Both the position numbers and the translations under genes were made by a program. DNA of 46,357 bases from NCBI GenBank assembly GCA_902779075.1, contig CACZAK010000012.1:1-46357 (forward strand), in the 5' to 3' direction. Below are positions 8,307-17,140 of the stretch, piece after piece (position 1 is the stretch's first letter; the number at the start of each line of letters is the position of its first letter). Below the pieces are notes generated by a model. It ran no database searches. It was not told the DNA's origin and saw nothing but the letters and a program-made list of their open reading frames with translations. Origin of the DNA: an uncultured bacterium (GTDB lineage Bacteria > Verrucomicrobiota > Kiritimatiellia > RFP12 > UBA1067).

Positions 8307-9542
8307 TTAGTCAAGAAACAACATGCTCCAGAGCGACGAGGTGCCGCGCAGCTCGTCGCGGGAGATGCGGATGAAGAAGAGGTCGTCCTTGCCCGTGCGC
8401 CAGCTCATGAAGCCGAGGCCGTCGCCGCGCACGCGCTTGAGCATCCGCGCGGCCATGCGCATCTTCGCGCTTTCCATCGGCATGAGCGTATCGGCCACCT
8501 TGGGAAGGTAGAGCTTGAGCACCGTGGTGGGCGAGCAGAACATCACGTTCGAGAGGCCGGGCTTGACCGCCTCGGGAAGCACCTTCAGCAGACGCACCCG
8601 AGGGGCGCCGCCGCCGGGCACGTTGGCCGAGGCGGCAAGGGAGTAGAAGTTCGCGCCGGGGGCCTGCGTGAACACGATCGACTTGCGGATGAAGTCCGCA
8701 ATCGTGGGGTCGAGCATCGCAAAGATGTCAGCCGAGCCGAGGTCGCCCGGTGTGGACGTTACGCCGAAGAGCGGTGCGGACGTGGGAATTCCCGGAAAAG
8801 ACATGGCGGTATGCGGCAGACGCGGACGATGCGGATCGTTCAGGCGCACGCTGCCGCTCAGCTCCAGGCCGCGCTGCGTCATGCGCACCACGATGGTGCC
8901 GCCGGCGCAGGCGTTGGACTGGAACAGCGCCCGCGCCCCGGACGGCCCCATCTGGATGAACGCGAGGTCGCCGCTGAGCGGACGCTTCAGCGCGCCCGCC
9001 GCCGCCGTGGGCGTGTGCGCGGCCATGGTCGCCGACGGCCCGACTGCGGCCCACTTGCCGTCCCGCGTGAAATACACGTACAGCGTGCGGCGCGAGTGGC
9101 GTCCCGGCGGAAGGCGCAACGTGCCGTTCTTTTGCGGCACGGCGTCGGGATGACGGGCGAGGAATGACGACTTCGAAATAGACACGGGATAGAGCATTGA
9201 CCAGAATTTCACGCGGTCGAACTCCGACGCGCTGGGCTTGCCCCCCCGGCTGTTGAGGCGTCGCATCAGATGCGCGAGCTTCGCCGAGTCCACGTAGCAC
9301 ACCGCTACGCCCTGCGAGCCCGGGCGCATCGCCCCGAAAAGCTTGGCCGCGCCCTGGTTGCGGATGGCGGCGGGGACGAGCTGCGTGAGGACGGGATCGA
9401 ACGTCCCCTTCCCCAGCGAAGCGACGTTGTCGGCGATCGTTGGCAGGTCGGCAAACGTGACCGTGCAGGCCGGGCGAATCTCGGCTCGGACGCACAACGC
9501 GCCGAACACGACGAGACAAACTGCGAAAAGATGGTTTTTCAT
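8307..9542 (-). CDS. Secreted protein of unknown function
   Basis: This 411-aa protein begins with a clear signal peptide (MKNHLFAVCLVVFGALCVRA), which is why the start at 9542 is preferred over an in-frame ATG at 9704 that would lie inside tex. The mature part alternates short hydrophobic strands and polar loops (TLYVYFTRDGKWAAVGPS, GGTIVVRMTQRGLELSGSV) and contains FMSWRTGKDDLFFIRIS near the C-terminus. The overall look is of a beta-rich periplasmic protein without obvious catalytic motif. It is 34 bp downstream of tex and 11 bp upstream of cysS. No family is recognised. Confidence 0.7.
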   Translation of the reverse strand: MKNHLFAVCLVVFGALCVRAEIRPACTVTFADLPTIADNVASLGKGTFDPVLTQLVPAAIRNQGAAKLFGAMRPGSQGVAVCYVDSAKLAHLMRRLNSRGGKPSASEFDRVKFWSMLYPVSISKSSFLARHPDAVPQKNGTLRLPPGRHSRRTLYVYFTRDGKWAAVGPSATMAAHTPTAAAGALKRPLSGDLAFIQMGPSGARALFQSNACAGGTIVVRMTQRGLELSGSVRLNDPHRPRLPHTAMSFPGIPTSAPLFGVTSTPGDLGSADIFAMLDPTIADFIRKSIVFTQAPGANFYSLAASANVPGGGAPRVRLLKVLPEAVKPGLSNVMFCSPTTVLKLYLPKVADTLMPMESAKMRMAARMLKRVRGDGLGFMSWRTGKDDLFFIRISRDELRGTSSLWSMLFLD

Positions 9543-9576
9543 GTCCGGGCAGTATATCAAATCCGCCTGAAATAGG

Positions 9577-11868
9577 CTAGAGGTTCGCGAAGGGATTGCA
9601 CACAAAACCAGATGACGGGCGAGACCTGTTTCCGCCGCCGCGAGGTCCTGAATTGTAACCGCCAGGCCGCGACGGGGCGCGGCCATCCCGCGCGCGGTCC
9701 TCACGCGGCTTCGTGCGCGCGGAGAGCGCGATGCGGTTGCGCGCGCGGTCCACTCCGATAACGCGCACCTTGATCTTGTCGCCCGTCTTCACCACCTCGG
9801 AGGGGTCGGAAACGTAGCGGTCGGCAAGCTCGGAAATGTGTACGAGGCCGTCCTGGTGAACGCCGATGTCCACGAACGCGCCGAACGCGGTCACGTTCGT
9901 CACAATGCCTTCGAGCGTCATGCCCTCCTGCACGTCGTCGATCGTAGTCACGTCGTCGCGGAACGCCGGCTTCTCGAACACGGCGCGCGGGTCGCGTCCG
10001 GGCTTCTTCAGCTCCTCCACGATGTCCTTGAGCGTAGGCAGACCCACGTCGTCCGAGACGTACTTCTTCAGCTCGATCTGCCCCGCAAGCGCCGCGTTGC
10101 CCACCAGCTCGCCCACGCCCACGCCGAGGTCCTTCGCCATCGTCTCCACGAGCGCGTAACGCTCCGGGTGGACCGCCGAGGAATCGAGCGGGTTTGACGC
10201 CCCGCGGATGCGCAGGAAGCCCGCGCTCTGTTCAAACGCCTTCGGACCCAGCCCCGTCACCTTCTTGAGGTCGCTGCGGCTCTTGAACGCACCGTGTTCG
10301 TTGCGCCATTCTACGATACGCTTCGCGAGCGACGCGCCGATTCCGGAGACGCGCGTTAGGAGCGGCGCAGAGGCGGTGTTCAGCTCCACGCCCACCTTGT
10401 TCACGCAGCTCACGGTCACTTCGTCCAGCTTCGCCTCAAGGAGCGGCTGGAACACGTCGTGCTGGTACTGCCCCACGCCGATCGCCTTCGGCTCGATCTT
10501 CACAAGCTCGGCGAGCGGATCCTGGAGACGCCGCCCGATGGAAATCGCCCCGCGCACGGTGAGGTCGAGGTCGGGGAACTCGTCGCGCGCCGTCTCGCTC
10601 GCGGAATAGACGCTCGCGCCCGCCTCGCTCACGCTCACCACCATCACGTCCTTCGCGCCGATCAGCTTCAGCACGCTCCGCGCGAACGCCTCCGTCTCGC
10701 GTCCCGCCGTGCCGTTTCCAACGGCAATGGCGTCCGGCTTGAACTTCTCCACGAGGCGGGCAAGCACCTCCTGTGCCTCGGCCGTGCGCTGCGTGGGATA
10801 GATCACCGTATTCACTAGGAACTTGCCCGTCTCGTCGAGCATCGCCACCTTGCAGCCCGTGCGGATGCCGGGGTCGATCGCGAGCACGCGCTTCTCGCCA
10901 AGCGGCGAGGCGAGCAGGAGATGGCGCAGGTTCTCCGCGAACACCTCCACCGCAGCGCGGTCGGCCTCCATCTTCTTCTCCGTGGCAACGTCGATCTCGC
11001 AGGACGGCGCGAGCAGGCGCTTGTAGGCGTCCTCGGCGGCAAGGCGCACGTGGTCAACAACATCTTGCGGCGGTCGCGGGGCGACCGCCCTACCGGATGT
11101 CGAATCGTCAACACCTCTTTCGCGGTTGACGATTTCTAGCACCTTCTCGATCACCGGCTCCTTCTCGACCACAAAATGACGCCACAGCACGCCTTCCTTC
11201 TGCCCGCGGCAGATGGCGAGGTAGCGGTGGCTGGGAATCTCGGCGATCGGTTCCTGGAAATCGTAGTACTGCTCGAACTTCGTGGGCTGGGTGGGCTTTG
11301 GCGACACGACCTCGCTCTTCACGACGGCCTTCTTCGCGTACGTCTCGCGCACGAGGCCGCGCACCTCGGCCATGTCGGCGATCCGCTCGGCGATGATGTC
11401 GCGGGCACCCTGGAGGTCGTCGGCGGACGCGGCCTTGAGGGCCGCGTCGTCAAGATGGCCTTCCCAGATGGCGTCGGCGAGCGGCTCTAGGCCCTTCTCC
11501 TTCGCGATCATGGCGCGCGTGCGGCGCTTCGGCTTGTAGGGCTGGTAGAGGTCTTCGAGTGTGGCCTTCACCATGCAGGACTCGATCTTCTCGCGCAGGT
11601 CGTCCGTGAGCTTGCCCTGCTCGTCGATCGACTTGAGAATCGCCGCACGGCGCTCCTCCAGCTCGGCGTAGTAGGTGAGGCGCTCCTGCACCTTGGAAAT
11701 CTGGACCTCGTCAAGGTTGCCATGCACTTCCTTTCGGTAGCGGGCGATGAAGGGAATGGTGTTGCCTTCCTTCAGGAGCTTTGCGACCGCCGCTACCTGT
11801 CCGGCGGAAATACCCAACTCGGCGCTCAGGCGCGGAAGCACCTTCGCGACATTCGACTCTGTACTCAT
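9577..11868 (-). CDS. tex: Tex-family RNA-binding transcription accessory protein
   Basis: This 763-aa cytoplasmic nucleic-acid-binding protein affects transcription and RNA metabolism in other bacteria. Domains in order are the N-terminal helical region (FIARYRKE near residue 40), a YqgF/RNase H-like fold (VLAIDPGIRTGCKVA, ~330), helix-hairpin-helix motifs (RVSGIGASLAKRIVEW, ~510) and an S1 domain (GIVTNVTAFGAFVDIGVHQDGLVHIS, ~660). A 35-residue Arg/Gly-rich tail follows. Residues ~256-268 (STSGRAVAPRPPQ) are encoded by a GGTAGGGC hairpin repeat that appears inserted in frame between EKVLEIVNRERG and the conserved DHVRLAAEDAYKRLL. The gene starts 5 bp after the TPR gene stop. Confidence 0.95.
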   Translation of the reverse strand: MSTESNVAKVLPRLSAELGISAGQVAAVAKLLKEGNTIPFIARYRKEVHGNLDEVQISKVQERLTYYAELEERRAAILKSIDEQGKLTDDLREKIESCMVKATLEDLYQPYKPKRRTRAMIAKEKGLEPLADAIWEGHLDDAALKAASADDLQGARDIIAERIADMAEVRGLVRETYAKKAVVKSEVVSPKPTQPTKFEQYYDFQEPIAEIPSHRYLAICRGQKEGVLWRHFVVEKEPVIEKVLEIVNRERGVDDSTSGRAVAPRPPQDVVDHVRLAAEDAYKRLLAPSCEIDVATEKKMEADRAAVEVFAENLRHLLLASPLGEKRVLAIDPGIRTGCKVAMLDETGKFLVNTVIYPTQRTAEAQEVLARLVEKFKPDAIAVGNGTAGRETEAFARSVLKLIGAKDVMVVSVSEAGASVYSASETARDEFPDLDLTVRGAISIGRRLQDPLAELVKIEPKAIGVGQYQHDVFQPLLEAKLDEVTVSCVNKVGVELNTASAPLLTRVSGIGASLAKRIVEWRNEHGAFKSRSDLKKVTGLGPKAFEQSAGFLRIRGASNPLDSSAVHPERYALVETMAKDLGVGVGELVGNAALAGQIELKKYVSDDVGLPTLKDIVEELKKPGRDPRAVFEKPAFRDDVTTIDDVQEGMTLEGIVTNVTAFGAFVDIGVHQDGLVHISELADRYVSDPSEVVKTGDKIKVRVIGVDRARNRIALSARTKPREDRARDGRAPSRPGGYNSGPRGGGNRSRPSSGFVCNPFANL
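11069..11094 (-). repeat. GGTAGGGC hairpin repeat inside tex
   Basis: The minus strand reads GGTAGG followed by GGCGGTCGC-ccc-GCGACCGCC, a 9-bp perfect stem. It has the same layout as the intergenic elements at 33071-33097 and 39230-39257. It is read through in frame as part of tex, in a linker expected to tolerate insertion. Confidence 0.7.
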
Positions 11869-11873
11869 TATTT

Positions 11874-14800
11874 TTACTGAACCGTCCCTTCGGGTTCTTT
11901 TTTATTGGCCGCAGGCTTTGCGCCGGCAGCAGGTTTCTTCGGTGCTGGCTTCTGCGCAGCAGGCTTTTTCTTGGCCTGCTTTGCAGCCTTGGCTTTTTCC
12001 TTGTCAGCAGCTTCCTTAAGTTTCTTGATCTGGCTGAGCGTTTCCTCTATTTCCGCAGATCCGGGGAGAAGGTCCAGCGCCTTTTCCGCATATTTAAGCG
12101 CGTCAACGTAACGCTGTTGGTAGAGGCAAGTGATGGCAAGGTTGTTGAGCGTAACGGGATCGGTCGGATTCCTTTCAAGGCTGCGTTTCAGGTTTTCAGC
12201 GGCCTTCGCCCATTGGCGTTTTCCGAAATGATGCATACCGATGGCGAAATTCGCCACAGGATCGCCCGGGTCGATGGCCAACACCAGTTCGGCATGGGGC
12301 GCAGCAGCTTCAAAGTCGGCACGCAGAACGGCCTTTTCCATCTCGTCGCGCGGAGAGGCCATCGCGGGCTTAACGGATTCAAGCACGTTAGTCGTGGCCG
12401 CTGTCGGCTCCTCCTCCTGCTTTGCTGGCTCTGGTTTCTTTGCGGGCACAGGCTTTTTTGCGGCATTGGGTTTCGCCGCATCTGGTTTCTTTGAAGGTTC
12501 GGGCTTCTTTGCAGAATCTGGCTTCTTTGCGGAATCAGGCTTTTTCTCGGCATCAGGCTTCTTGGCCTCCCCTCCAGACTCTTCCTTCGCCTTCTTCCAG
12601 GCCTCCTCGATTTGCTTGATGGTGTCCTTGACCTCGGCGGATTCGGGGATGATAGACAGTGCACGTCTCGCGCATTTTAGCCCCTCTTCATAACGTTCCG
12701 TAAACATGCAGATCATTCCAAGGTTGTTCCAGACGGCTGGCTGCCTCGGCCTCTTTATGAGGCATCTGCGCAGGTATTCCTCGGCGCGCGCCCACTGCTT
12801 CAGAGTGTAGTAGCTCATGCCCACGCCAAAGTTCGAGTCGGGATCGTTGGGATCGTCCGCCAGGATCAGCTCCGCATAACGGCGCGCAAGCGTGAAGTCA
12901 AGGCGGGCAAGCGCCAATTGGAGACTCTCTCGCGGAGTTATAGATTTCAAAGTCTGCTCACGAACCTTATCCATGTCCCGCAGAATGCGTTTGAGGGATG
13001 AGTTGTTGTGGTCGAGTCGGTCCGAAATGCTCACATCCTTCAGCGACTCCAGCGTTTTGCCTTCCCGGTCCGCACGTTCCGCGCGCATACGCGCAATGCG
13101 GGCGATGCGCCACTGCACAAAGTGGAAGAGTCCGTTGATCAACGTGCCTGCGCTCTTGGACGGTCCGCCGTCGATGTAGACGTCCAGGACGCGGTCTGCC
13201 AGGGCGTTCGCCGCTTCTACGCCGCGAAGACGGTCCTCTTCTGGCATCCCCGCAGGGCGCGACAGCACGCCGCTGCAGAGCGGTATTTCCTTACCGTCGC
13301 GCTTCCACACCTCAAAGCCAAGCTGGAGAGCTATTTCGTTCAGGCGGTCCGCATGGTCGCGCACCATCGCGCGAAGTGCCATCGGCGCGCCGATGTCAAG
13401 CGTGACGCGCTCCTCCTCGTTCGACACGCCACATTTACGGATGTACCTTTGACGGGCCGAATTGTCCGAAATCATCGACAGCGCCTTGAGTGAATGCCCT
13501 TCAGCAGCGGCCGAAAGCTCAAGCCACGAATCAAACGCGCCCTCAGTGAAAACCCACCTCACGTCGCCACATTCCGAAAGGACTTCCTTGGCGTAGTCGT
13601 TGACGATGGCAAGCATCCTGCGCGTCTGCCCCTGGTAGCGTCCAGGCACCACGGCCGCTATGAGCAACAGAGGCACAATCACAAGCATGGCCTTCGTGCC
13701 GAACCCAAGAGGCTTGACGTCAAGCGACTCAACGTTCGTCTCAGCACCTTCTTCCTGGTTTAGCTCTGCGAACCTCTCCAGTGCAAGACGGCGATGGTCA
13801 CGGCAGCACACCTCCACCGCCATCACGGCAAGTGCGAACACCACCGACGCTGCGGAGAAGAGCATCAATACCAAAAGGAAGAAGGACGAATTGATTTTCG
13901 CCATATCGGTCCACGTCCAGAACCAGAGCGGAGGCAGTTCCGCAAGCTGCGCGAAGGCAACTGCGCCTGCGATGAAATATACTGCGCCGATGTGATACGG
14001 CAGAAACTGCTCCTCATCAACCGCGCGAGGCAGCAGGATTGTCGCAACCACGAAAGGCAGGATGCAGACACCAAGTCCCAGCACCCAGCCCAGCCCTGTC
14101 GCTGCATGAATGAACTGGTTCCACCAGTGCGTAGCATATAGCAGCGGCATGTCCCCACCGGTGACGCCGAATACCTCCAGCCCGTCAAAGGCTATGTAGG
14201 AAATGCAGTTGGCCGCAATGCCAATTATAAGCCCAAATGCATACAGGAACGTCAAATGCCATTTCGAACTCTGCTCGACGATCGGATTGAGAATCGGTGA
14301 ATCAGACGCCACGGCGTCATGACGCAGAGCAAGCGCGTAAACGCCCCACACGAGGGCGAGGAGGAAGAAACCCATCGGAGTCTCGGCGGAAAGCAATCCA
14401 AGGAGAAACATCGAGAAATAGATTTGTGCCATCCGCCCCGTCATCAAGAAGCCAAAGAAGAGCATGAGCACTAGAATGGTCATGAAAAGCAAAAGGAGCG
14501 ATGGGGTAAAAGCCTGGCTGACGCGCCAGACGGGATCTGAGCAAGCAAAGAACAACGCCCCCAACAAGGCCGCTCCCCTGACGACAAAGAATCGTCTGCG
14601 TGCAAACTGGAGGCGAACGCGTATTGTTATGGAAAGAATCTGGCGTAACAGCAGATAGACAAATCCGACCGACAGTCCGGCAAAGAACTTGCCGAGAACC
14701 TGCATCAGGAACGTGCCGAATGAAATGCCGCTAAGCGCATAGAGACCACGGGCAATCGCATTCCAGAAGCCGGGAAAGATATCCTTGATCGGACGCACCC

Positions 14801-15014
14801 CGGCACCGATGGCCATATCATCCCATGCATGTGGACTCAGACCAGGGAATGCCCAAAGCGTCAACAAGCCTGCCGTAAAGAGCGCAAGACCTGCGGCGAT
14901 GAGCCAGTCTAATCCCCGTAGCGATTCCTGCTGTATCGTGGGGCGGCGCACGGTTTCGTCATCCACAGGATACGCCATATCCCCATCGTAATCGTCTTCG
15001 TAGTAACTTTTCAT
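11874..15014 (-). CDS. Polytopic membrane protein with duplicated TPR domains
   Basis: This protein has 1046 aa. The start at 15014 is chosen because AAAGGGA ends 6 nt upstream. Residues ~35-475 carry about ten hydrophobic segments (WLIAAGLALFTAGLLTLWAF, LLLLFMTILVLMLFFGF, AMLVIVPLLLIAAVV), giving an inner-membrane part reminiscent of polytopic glycosyltransferases such as DUF2723, though no catalytic motif is clear. Residues ~700-815 and ~895-1005 are two homologous TPR blocks (SNFGVGMSYYTLKQWARAEEYL against ANFAIGMHHFGKRQWAKAAENL). They are separated by a Lys-Pro-Ala linker of repeated KKPDxA units. The C-terminus is again Lys/Ala/Pro-rich. It lies 68 bp downstream of four secreted-protein genes and may help export or modify them; that role is inferred. 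Confidence 0.8.
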   Translation of the reverse strand: MKSYYEDDYDGDMAYPVDDETVRRPTIQQESLRGLDWLIAAGLALFTAGLLTLWAFPGLSPHAWDDMAIGAGVRPIKDIFPGFWNAIARGLYALSGISFGTFLMQVLGKFFAGLSVGFVYLLLRQILSITIRVRLQFARRRFFVVRGAALLGALFFACSDPVWRVSQAFTPSLLLLFMTILVLMLFFGFLMTGRMAQIYFSMFLLGLLSAETPMGFFLLALVWGVYALALRHDAVASDSPILNPIVEQSSKWHLTFLYAFGLIIGIAANCISYIAFDGLEVFGVTGGDMPLLYATHWWNQFIHAATGLGWVLGLGVCILPFVVATILLPRAVDEEQFLPYHIGAVYFIAGAVAFAQLAELPPLWFWTWTDMAKINSSFFLLVLMLFSAASVVFALAVMAVEVCCRDHRRLALERFAELNQEEGAETNVESLDVKPLGFGTKAMLVIVPLLLIAAVVPGRYQGQTRRMLAIVNDYAKEVLSECGDVRWVFTEGAFDSWLELSAAAEGHSLKALSMISDNSARQRYIRKCGVSNEEERVTLDIGAPMALRAMVRDHADRLNEIALQLGFEVWKRDGKEIPLCSGVLSRPAGMPEEDRLRGVEAANALADRVLDVYIDGGPSKSAGTLINGLFHFVQWRIARIARMRAERADREGKTLESLKDVSISDRLDHNNSSLKRILRDMDKVREQTLKSITPRESLQLALARLDFTLARRYAELILADDPNDPDSNFGVGMSYYTLKQWARAEEYLRRCLIKRPRQPAVWNNLGMICMFTERYEEGLKCARRALSIIPESAEVKDTIKQIEEAWKKAKEESGGEAKKPDAEKKPDSAKKPDSAKKPEPSKKPDAAKPNAAKKPVPAKKPEPAKQEEEPTAATTNVLESVKPAMASPRDEMEKAVLRADFEAAAPHAELVLAIDPGDPVANFAIGMHHFGKRQWAKAAENLKRSLERNPTDPVTLNNLAITCLYQQRYVDALKYAEKALDLLPGSAEIEETLSQIKKLKEAADKEKAKAAKQAKKKPAAQKPAPKKPAAGAKPAANKKEPEGTVQ

Positions 15015-15082
15015 TACCATTCCCTTTGACAAGTACGGCGGGCCGTTATCGACCCGCCGAACTTTTCAGCATGAATGAATCA

Positions 15083-15565
15083 TCATTTCTGGCGGCGACG
15101 GCGCAACGCCAGCATCGCCCCGCCCATCAAGAGCAACAACCCGCTTGATGGCTCAGGCGCCGCAGCGAAATTGCTATGACCACCAGCGGCAGCGATAACC
15201 GTCAACACGTCGGTAGCACCCGTCGCAACATAACCAGACGAAACGAGATCCTGATAGCCCCACTTGTAACCATCAGTTGAAGCACCAGTAGTATAGTTTA
15301 CTAGCTCAACGAAAAACAGATACTCGTCGCCGGTGTAGTTTGTAATGTCGGCCTGCTGAATCCCCGTCGGTGCATCAATTAAGCCATCCGACAAAGATGT
15401 TGTACTGTTATCGTTTTTATTCAACATCCACAACTCAGCACCCCATCCATCCTCACTCTCGCCCAGATCGGCATCATCAACCTGCCAGTAGAGCGTACCA
15501 GCCGAAACCGCCGATGTCAGCAACATAACCGTTGCGGCAACCAATAACTTTGAAACGTGTTTCAT
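15083..15565 (-). CDS. PEP-CTERM surface protein
   Basis: This 160-aa protein has a signal peptide (MKHVSKLLVAATVMLLTSAVSA) and a textbook PEP-CTERM tail. That tail consists of APEPSSG, a hydrophobic helix (LLLLMGGAMLAL) and RRRRQK at the extreme C-terminus. In characterised systems this signal is cut by an exosortase and the protein is placed on the surface; no exosortase gene is in this window. The middle is short and beta-rich (WQVDDADLGESEDGWGAEL, EYLFFVELVNYTTG). A strong ribosome site (GGAGAAGGA) precedes the ATG. It is the last of four secreted-protein genes in a row and is visibly more AT-rich than its neighbours. Confidence 0.9.
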   Translation of the reverse strand: MKHVSKLLVAATVMLLTSAVSAGTLYWQVDDADLGESEDGWGAELWMLNKNDNSTTSLSDGLIDAPTGIQQADITNYTGDEYLFFVELVNYTTGASTDGYKWGYQDLVSSGYVATGATDVLTVIAAAGGHSNFAAAPEPSSGLLLLMGGAMLALRRRRQK

Positions 15566-15593
15566 TTTCTTTTCCTTCTCCCTTTAAACCTCA

Positions 15594-16328
15594 TTACCAA
15601 CTGATCGTGCGATCTGAGTTTGCCTTGCTATCGTACCACGCACCCGTACCAGCCGGGATTGATGAAGTACATGTCTCCCATACATTAGAATAACTCGTAC
15701 GAGTCGTATTGCCAATCTTACGCTGGTATGACACCCTGGTGGTCTTCCCCCATTCAGAACCATTAAAGGTGTAAATATCAGTACTACCATTATTCAAAGG
15801 TATCGTAATCGTATCACCCAAAGTGGCTCCAGTAAACTTATTGGTAATAGCCACGGCGTCGGTAGTCGGGTTCGCAAACAAGGTCTTACCGTTAGCCGCA
15901 ATTGTTGTCGTGATGGTACCTGAATCAACACGACCGGCCAAAAGGACTGTACCACCAGCCCCAGACTCGGCACGCTGGAGAACCAATCCCGTACCACGCT
16001 GCACAACCTGACTTTCGGCAGAATGAGTGCCTGTTGGTGTAATCGTTTCAGCCCCAGTCCAAACGCCACCAGCAGACTTCGTGTACTCGTACCAAGTGCC
16101 ATCATCATTGTACATATACAACTTGTCACCGGCAGTCAACGTCGTTGTATTGACGAGGTTGGAAATCGTGATGGCAGTACCATCAAGGCCAACCCACGGC
16201 ACGGCGATGACCGTATCGGTGTAGGCATTTGTCACGTTCATCACCGCATACGTTGCGGAGTTCGCATCCTCGGTCGCGAACAGCGCCGTGCTGGCGGCTG
16301 CCGCGCAAATCATCAAACGAAGTTTCAT
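15594..16328 (-). CDS. Secreted Thr/Gly-rich beta protein, unknown
   Basis: This 244-aa protein has a signal peptide (MKLRLMICAAAASTALFA). The mature part is rich in Thr, Gly, Asn and Ala. It shows regular short strands (VIAVPWVGLDGTAITISNLVN, AGDKLYMYNDDGTWYEYTKS, LGDTITIPLNNGSTDIYTFNGSEW), suggesting a repeated beta-sandwich. It ends in the aromatic tail DRTISW. A good ribosome site (AAGGGAG) is present. It lies 23 bp after the previous gene and 28 bp before the PEP-CTERM gene, so all are probably one operon. It may belong to a verrucomicrobial secreted-protein family, but I cannot name one with confidence. Confidence 0.75.
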   Translation of the reverse strand: MKLRLMICAAAASTALFATEDANSATYAVMNVTNAYTDTVIAVPWVGLDGTAITISNLVNTTTLTAGDKLYMYNDDGTWYEYTKSAGGVWTGAETITPTGTHSAESQVVQRGTGLVLQRAESGAGGTVLLAGRVDSGTITTTIAANGKTLFANPTTDAVAITNKFTGATLGDTITIPLNNGSTDIYTFNGSEWGKTTRVSYQRKIGNTTRTSYSNVWETCTSSIPAGTGAWYDSKANSDRTISW

Positions 16329-16351
16329 TGTCTTGCTCCCTTCTTTCCTAA

Positions 16352-17107
16352 TTACTTGTCCTCGATCTTGCGAACGCCGATGACCTTGAAGAACGCACTG
16401 TTCTCAGGCTTTTCGAACGTGAAATCGCCCTTCTCGTCGGCCGTCGCATTGATTTCAGTTGAAACCTTGTCAAGCGCCGTGCCGGTCACGACCTTGTAAT
16501 TGACCACAGGCGAGAGACCAGACGTGGAAATCGTGATCTTCGTGCCGTTCGGCTTGATGGCCGTGATGACCGGCGCATCAACCTGGGCAAACGTCGCAAC
16601 TGATGCACCGCCTGTCGCAGTTGTTGCCACCGTCTTTCTTGATTCCGACGCAGCAGTCGTACCCTCGCTCACCGCATCGTAACCATTGACAGCCTTCAGC
16701 GCGCCCTTTTCGTCAACGCCACCAACGGCCCATGTGCCATCAGTCGCCTTGACGCGCGTATCAAGGATATACACGGCATACTGACCATCCTTGTGCGCAT
16801 CGGCAAATGCCTGATCCACCTGATAGAGGATCGGCGGGCAGTACGTGCCGGTCGCGCCCTGCTTGGCAACTGGTGCAATCAACACCACCTTGTCGGCAGG
16901 ATCAACCGTCGTGCCGTCAGCCTTGAGTCCATCGAACTGGCCATCCGCCGACCACACGAGCGCATAGCACTCGCCGGGGAGGACGTCCGTACCGTCGGCG
17001 TACTTGTCGGGGCCGACCGTCGAGAACGCGAGGAGCGCGTCGTCGATTCCCGCAGTGGCGGCAAACGCCAAGCCAACCGCGCCAACCATCGTCATCAGTT
17101 TCTTCAT
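16352..17107 (-). CDS. Secreted protein with C-terminal beta domain, unknown
   Basis: This 251-aa protein has a signal peptide (MKKLMTMVGAVGLAFAATA). Residues ~25-125 form one domain (ALLAFSTVGPDKYADGTDV, CYALVWSADGQFDGL, KDGQYAVYILDTRV). Residues ~175-250 look like an Ig/FN3-type sandwich (PVITAIKPNGTKITISTSGLSPVVNYKVVTG...FFKVIGVR). GAGG lies about 8 nt before the ATG. Gaps of 33 and 23 bp to its neighbours support one transcript. The function is unknown; a structural or adhesive surface role fits the context. Confidence 0.75.
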   Translation of the reverse strand: MKKLMTMVGAVGLAFAATAGIDDALLAFSTVGPDKYADGTDVLPGECYALVWSADGQFDGLKADGTTVDPADKVVLIAPVAKQGATGTYCPPILYQVDQAFADAHKDGQYAVYILDTRVKATDGTWAVGGVDEKGALKAVNGYDAVSEGTTAASESRKTVATTATGGASVATFAQVDAPVITAIKPNGTKITISTSGLSPVVNYKVVTGTALDKVSTEINATADEKGDFTFEKPENSAFFKVIGVRKIEDK

Positions 17108-17140
17108 TTCAAAACCTCTTTCGTGTTAAGTCGTTTTCAA

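Noticed and set aside
15083..15565. A complete exosortase/PEP-CTERM locus
   Set aside because: Only the substrate is present; no exosortase-like membrane protein with Cys/Arg/His motif was found in the window.
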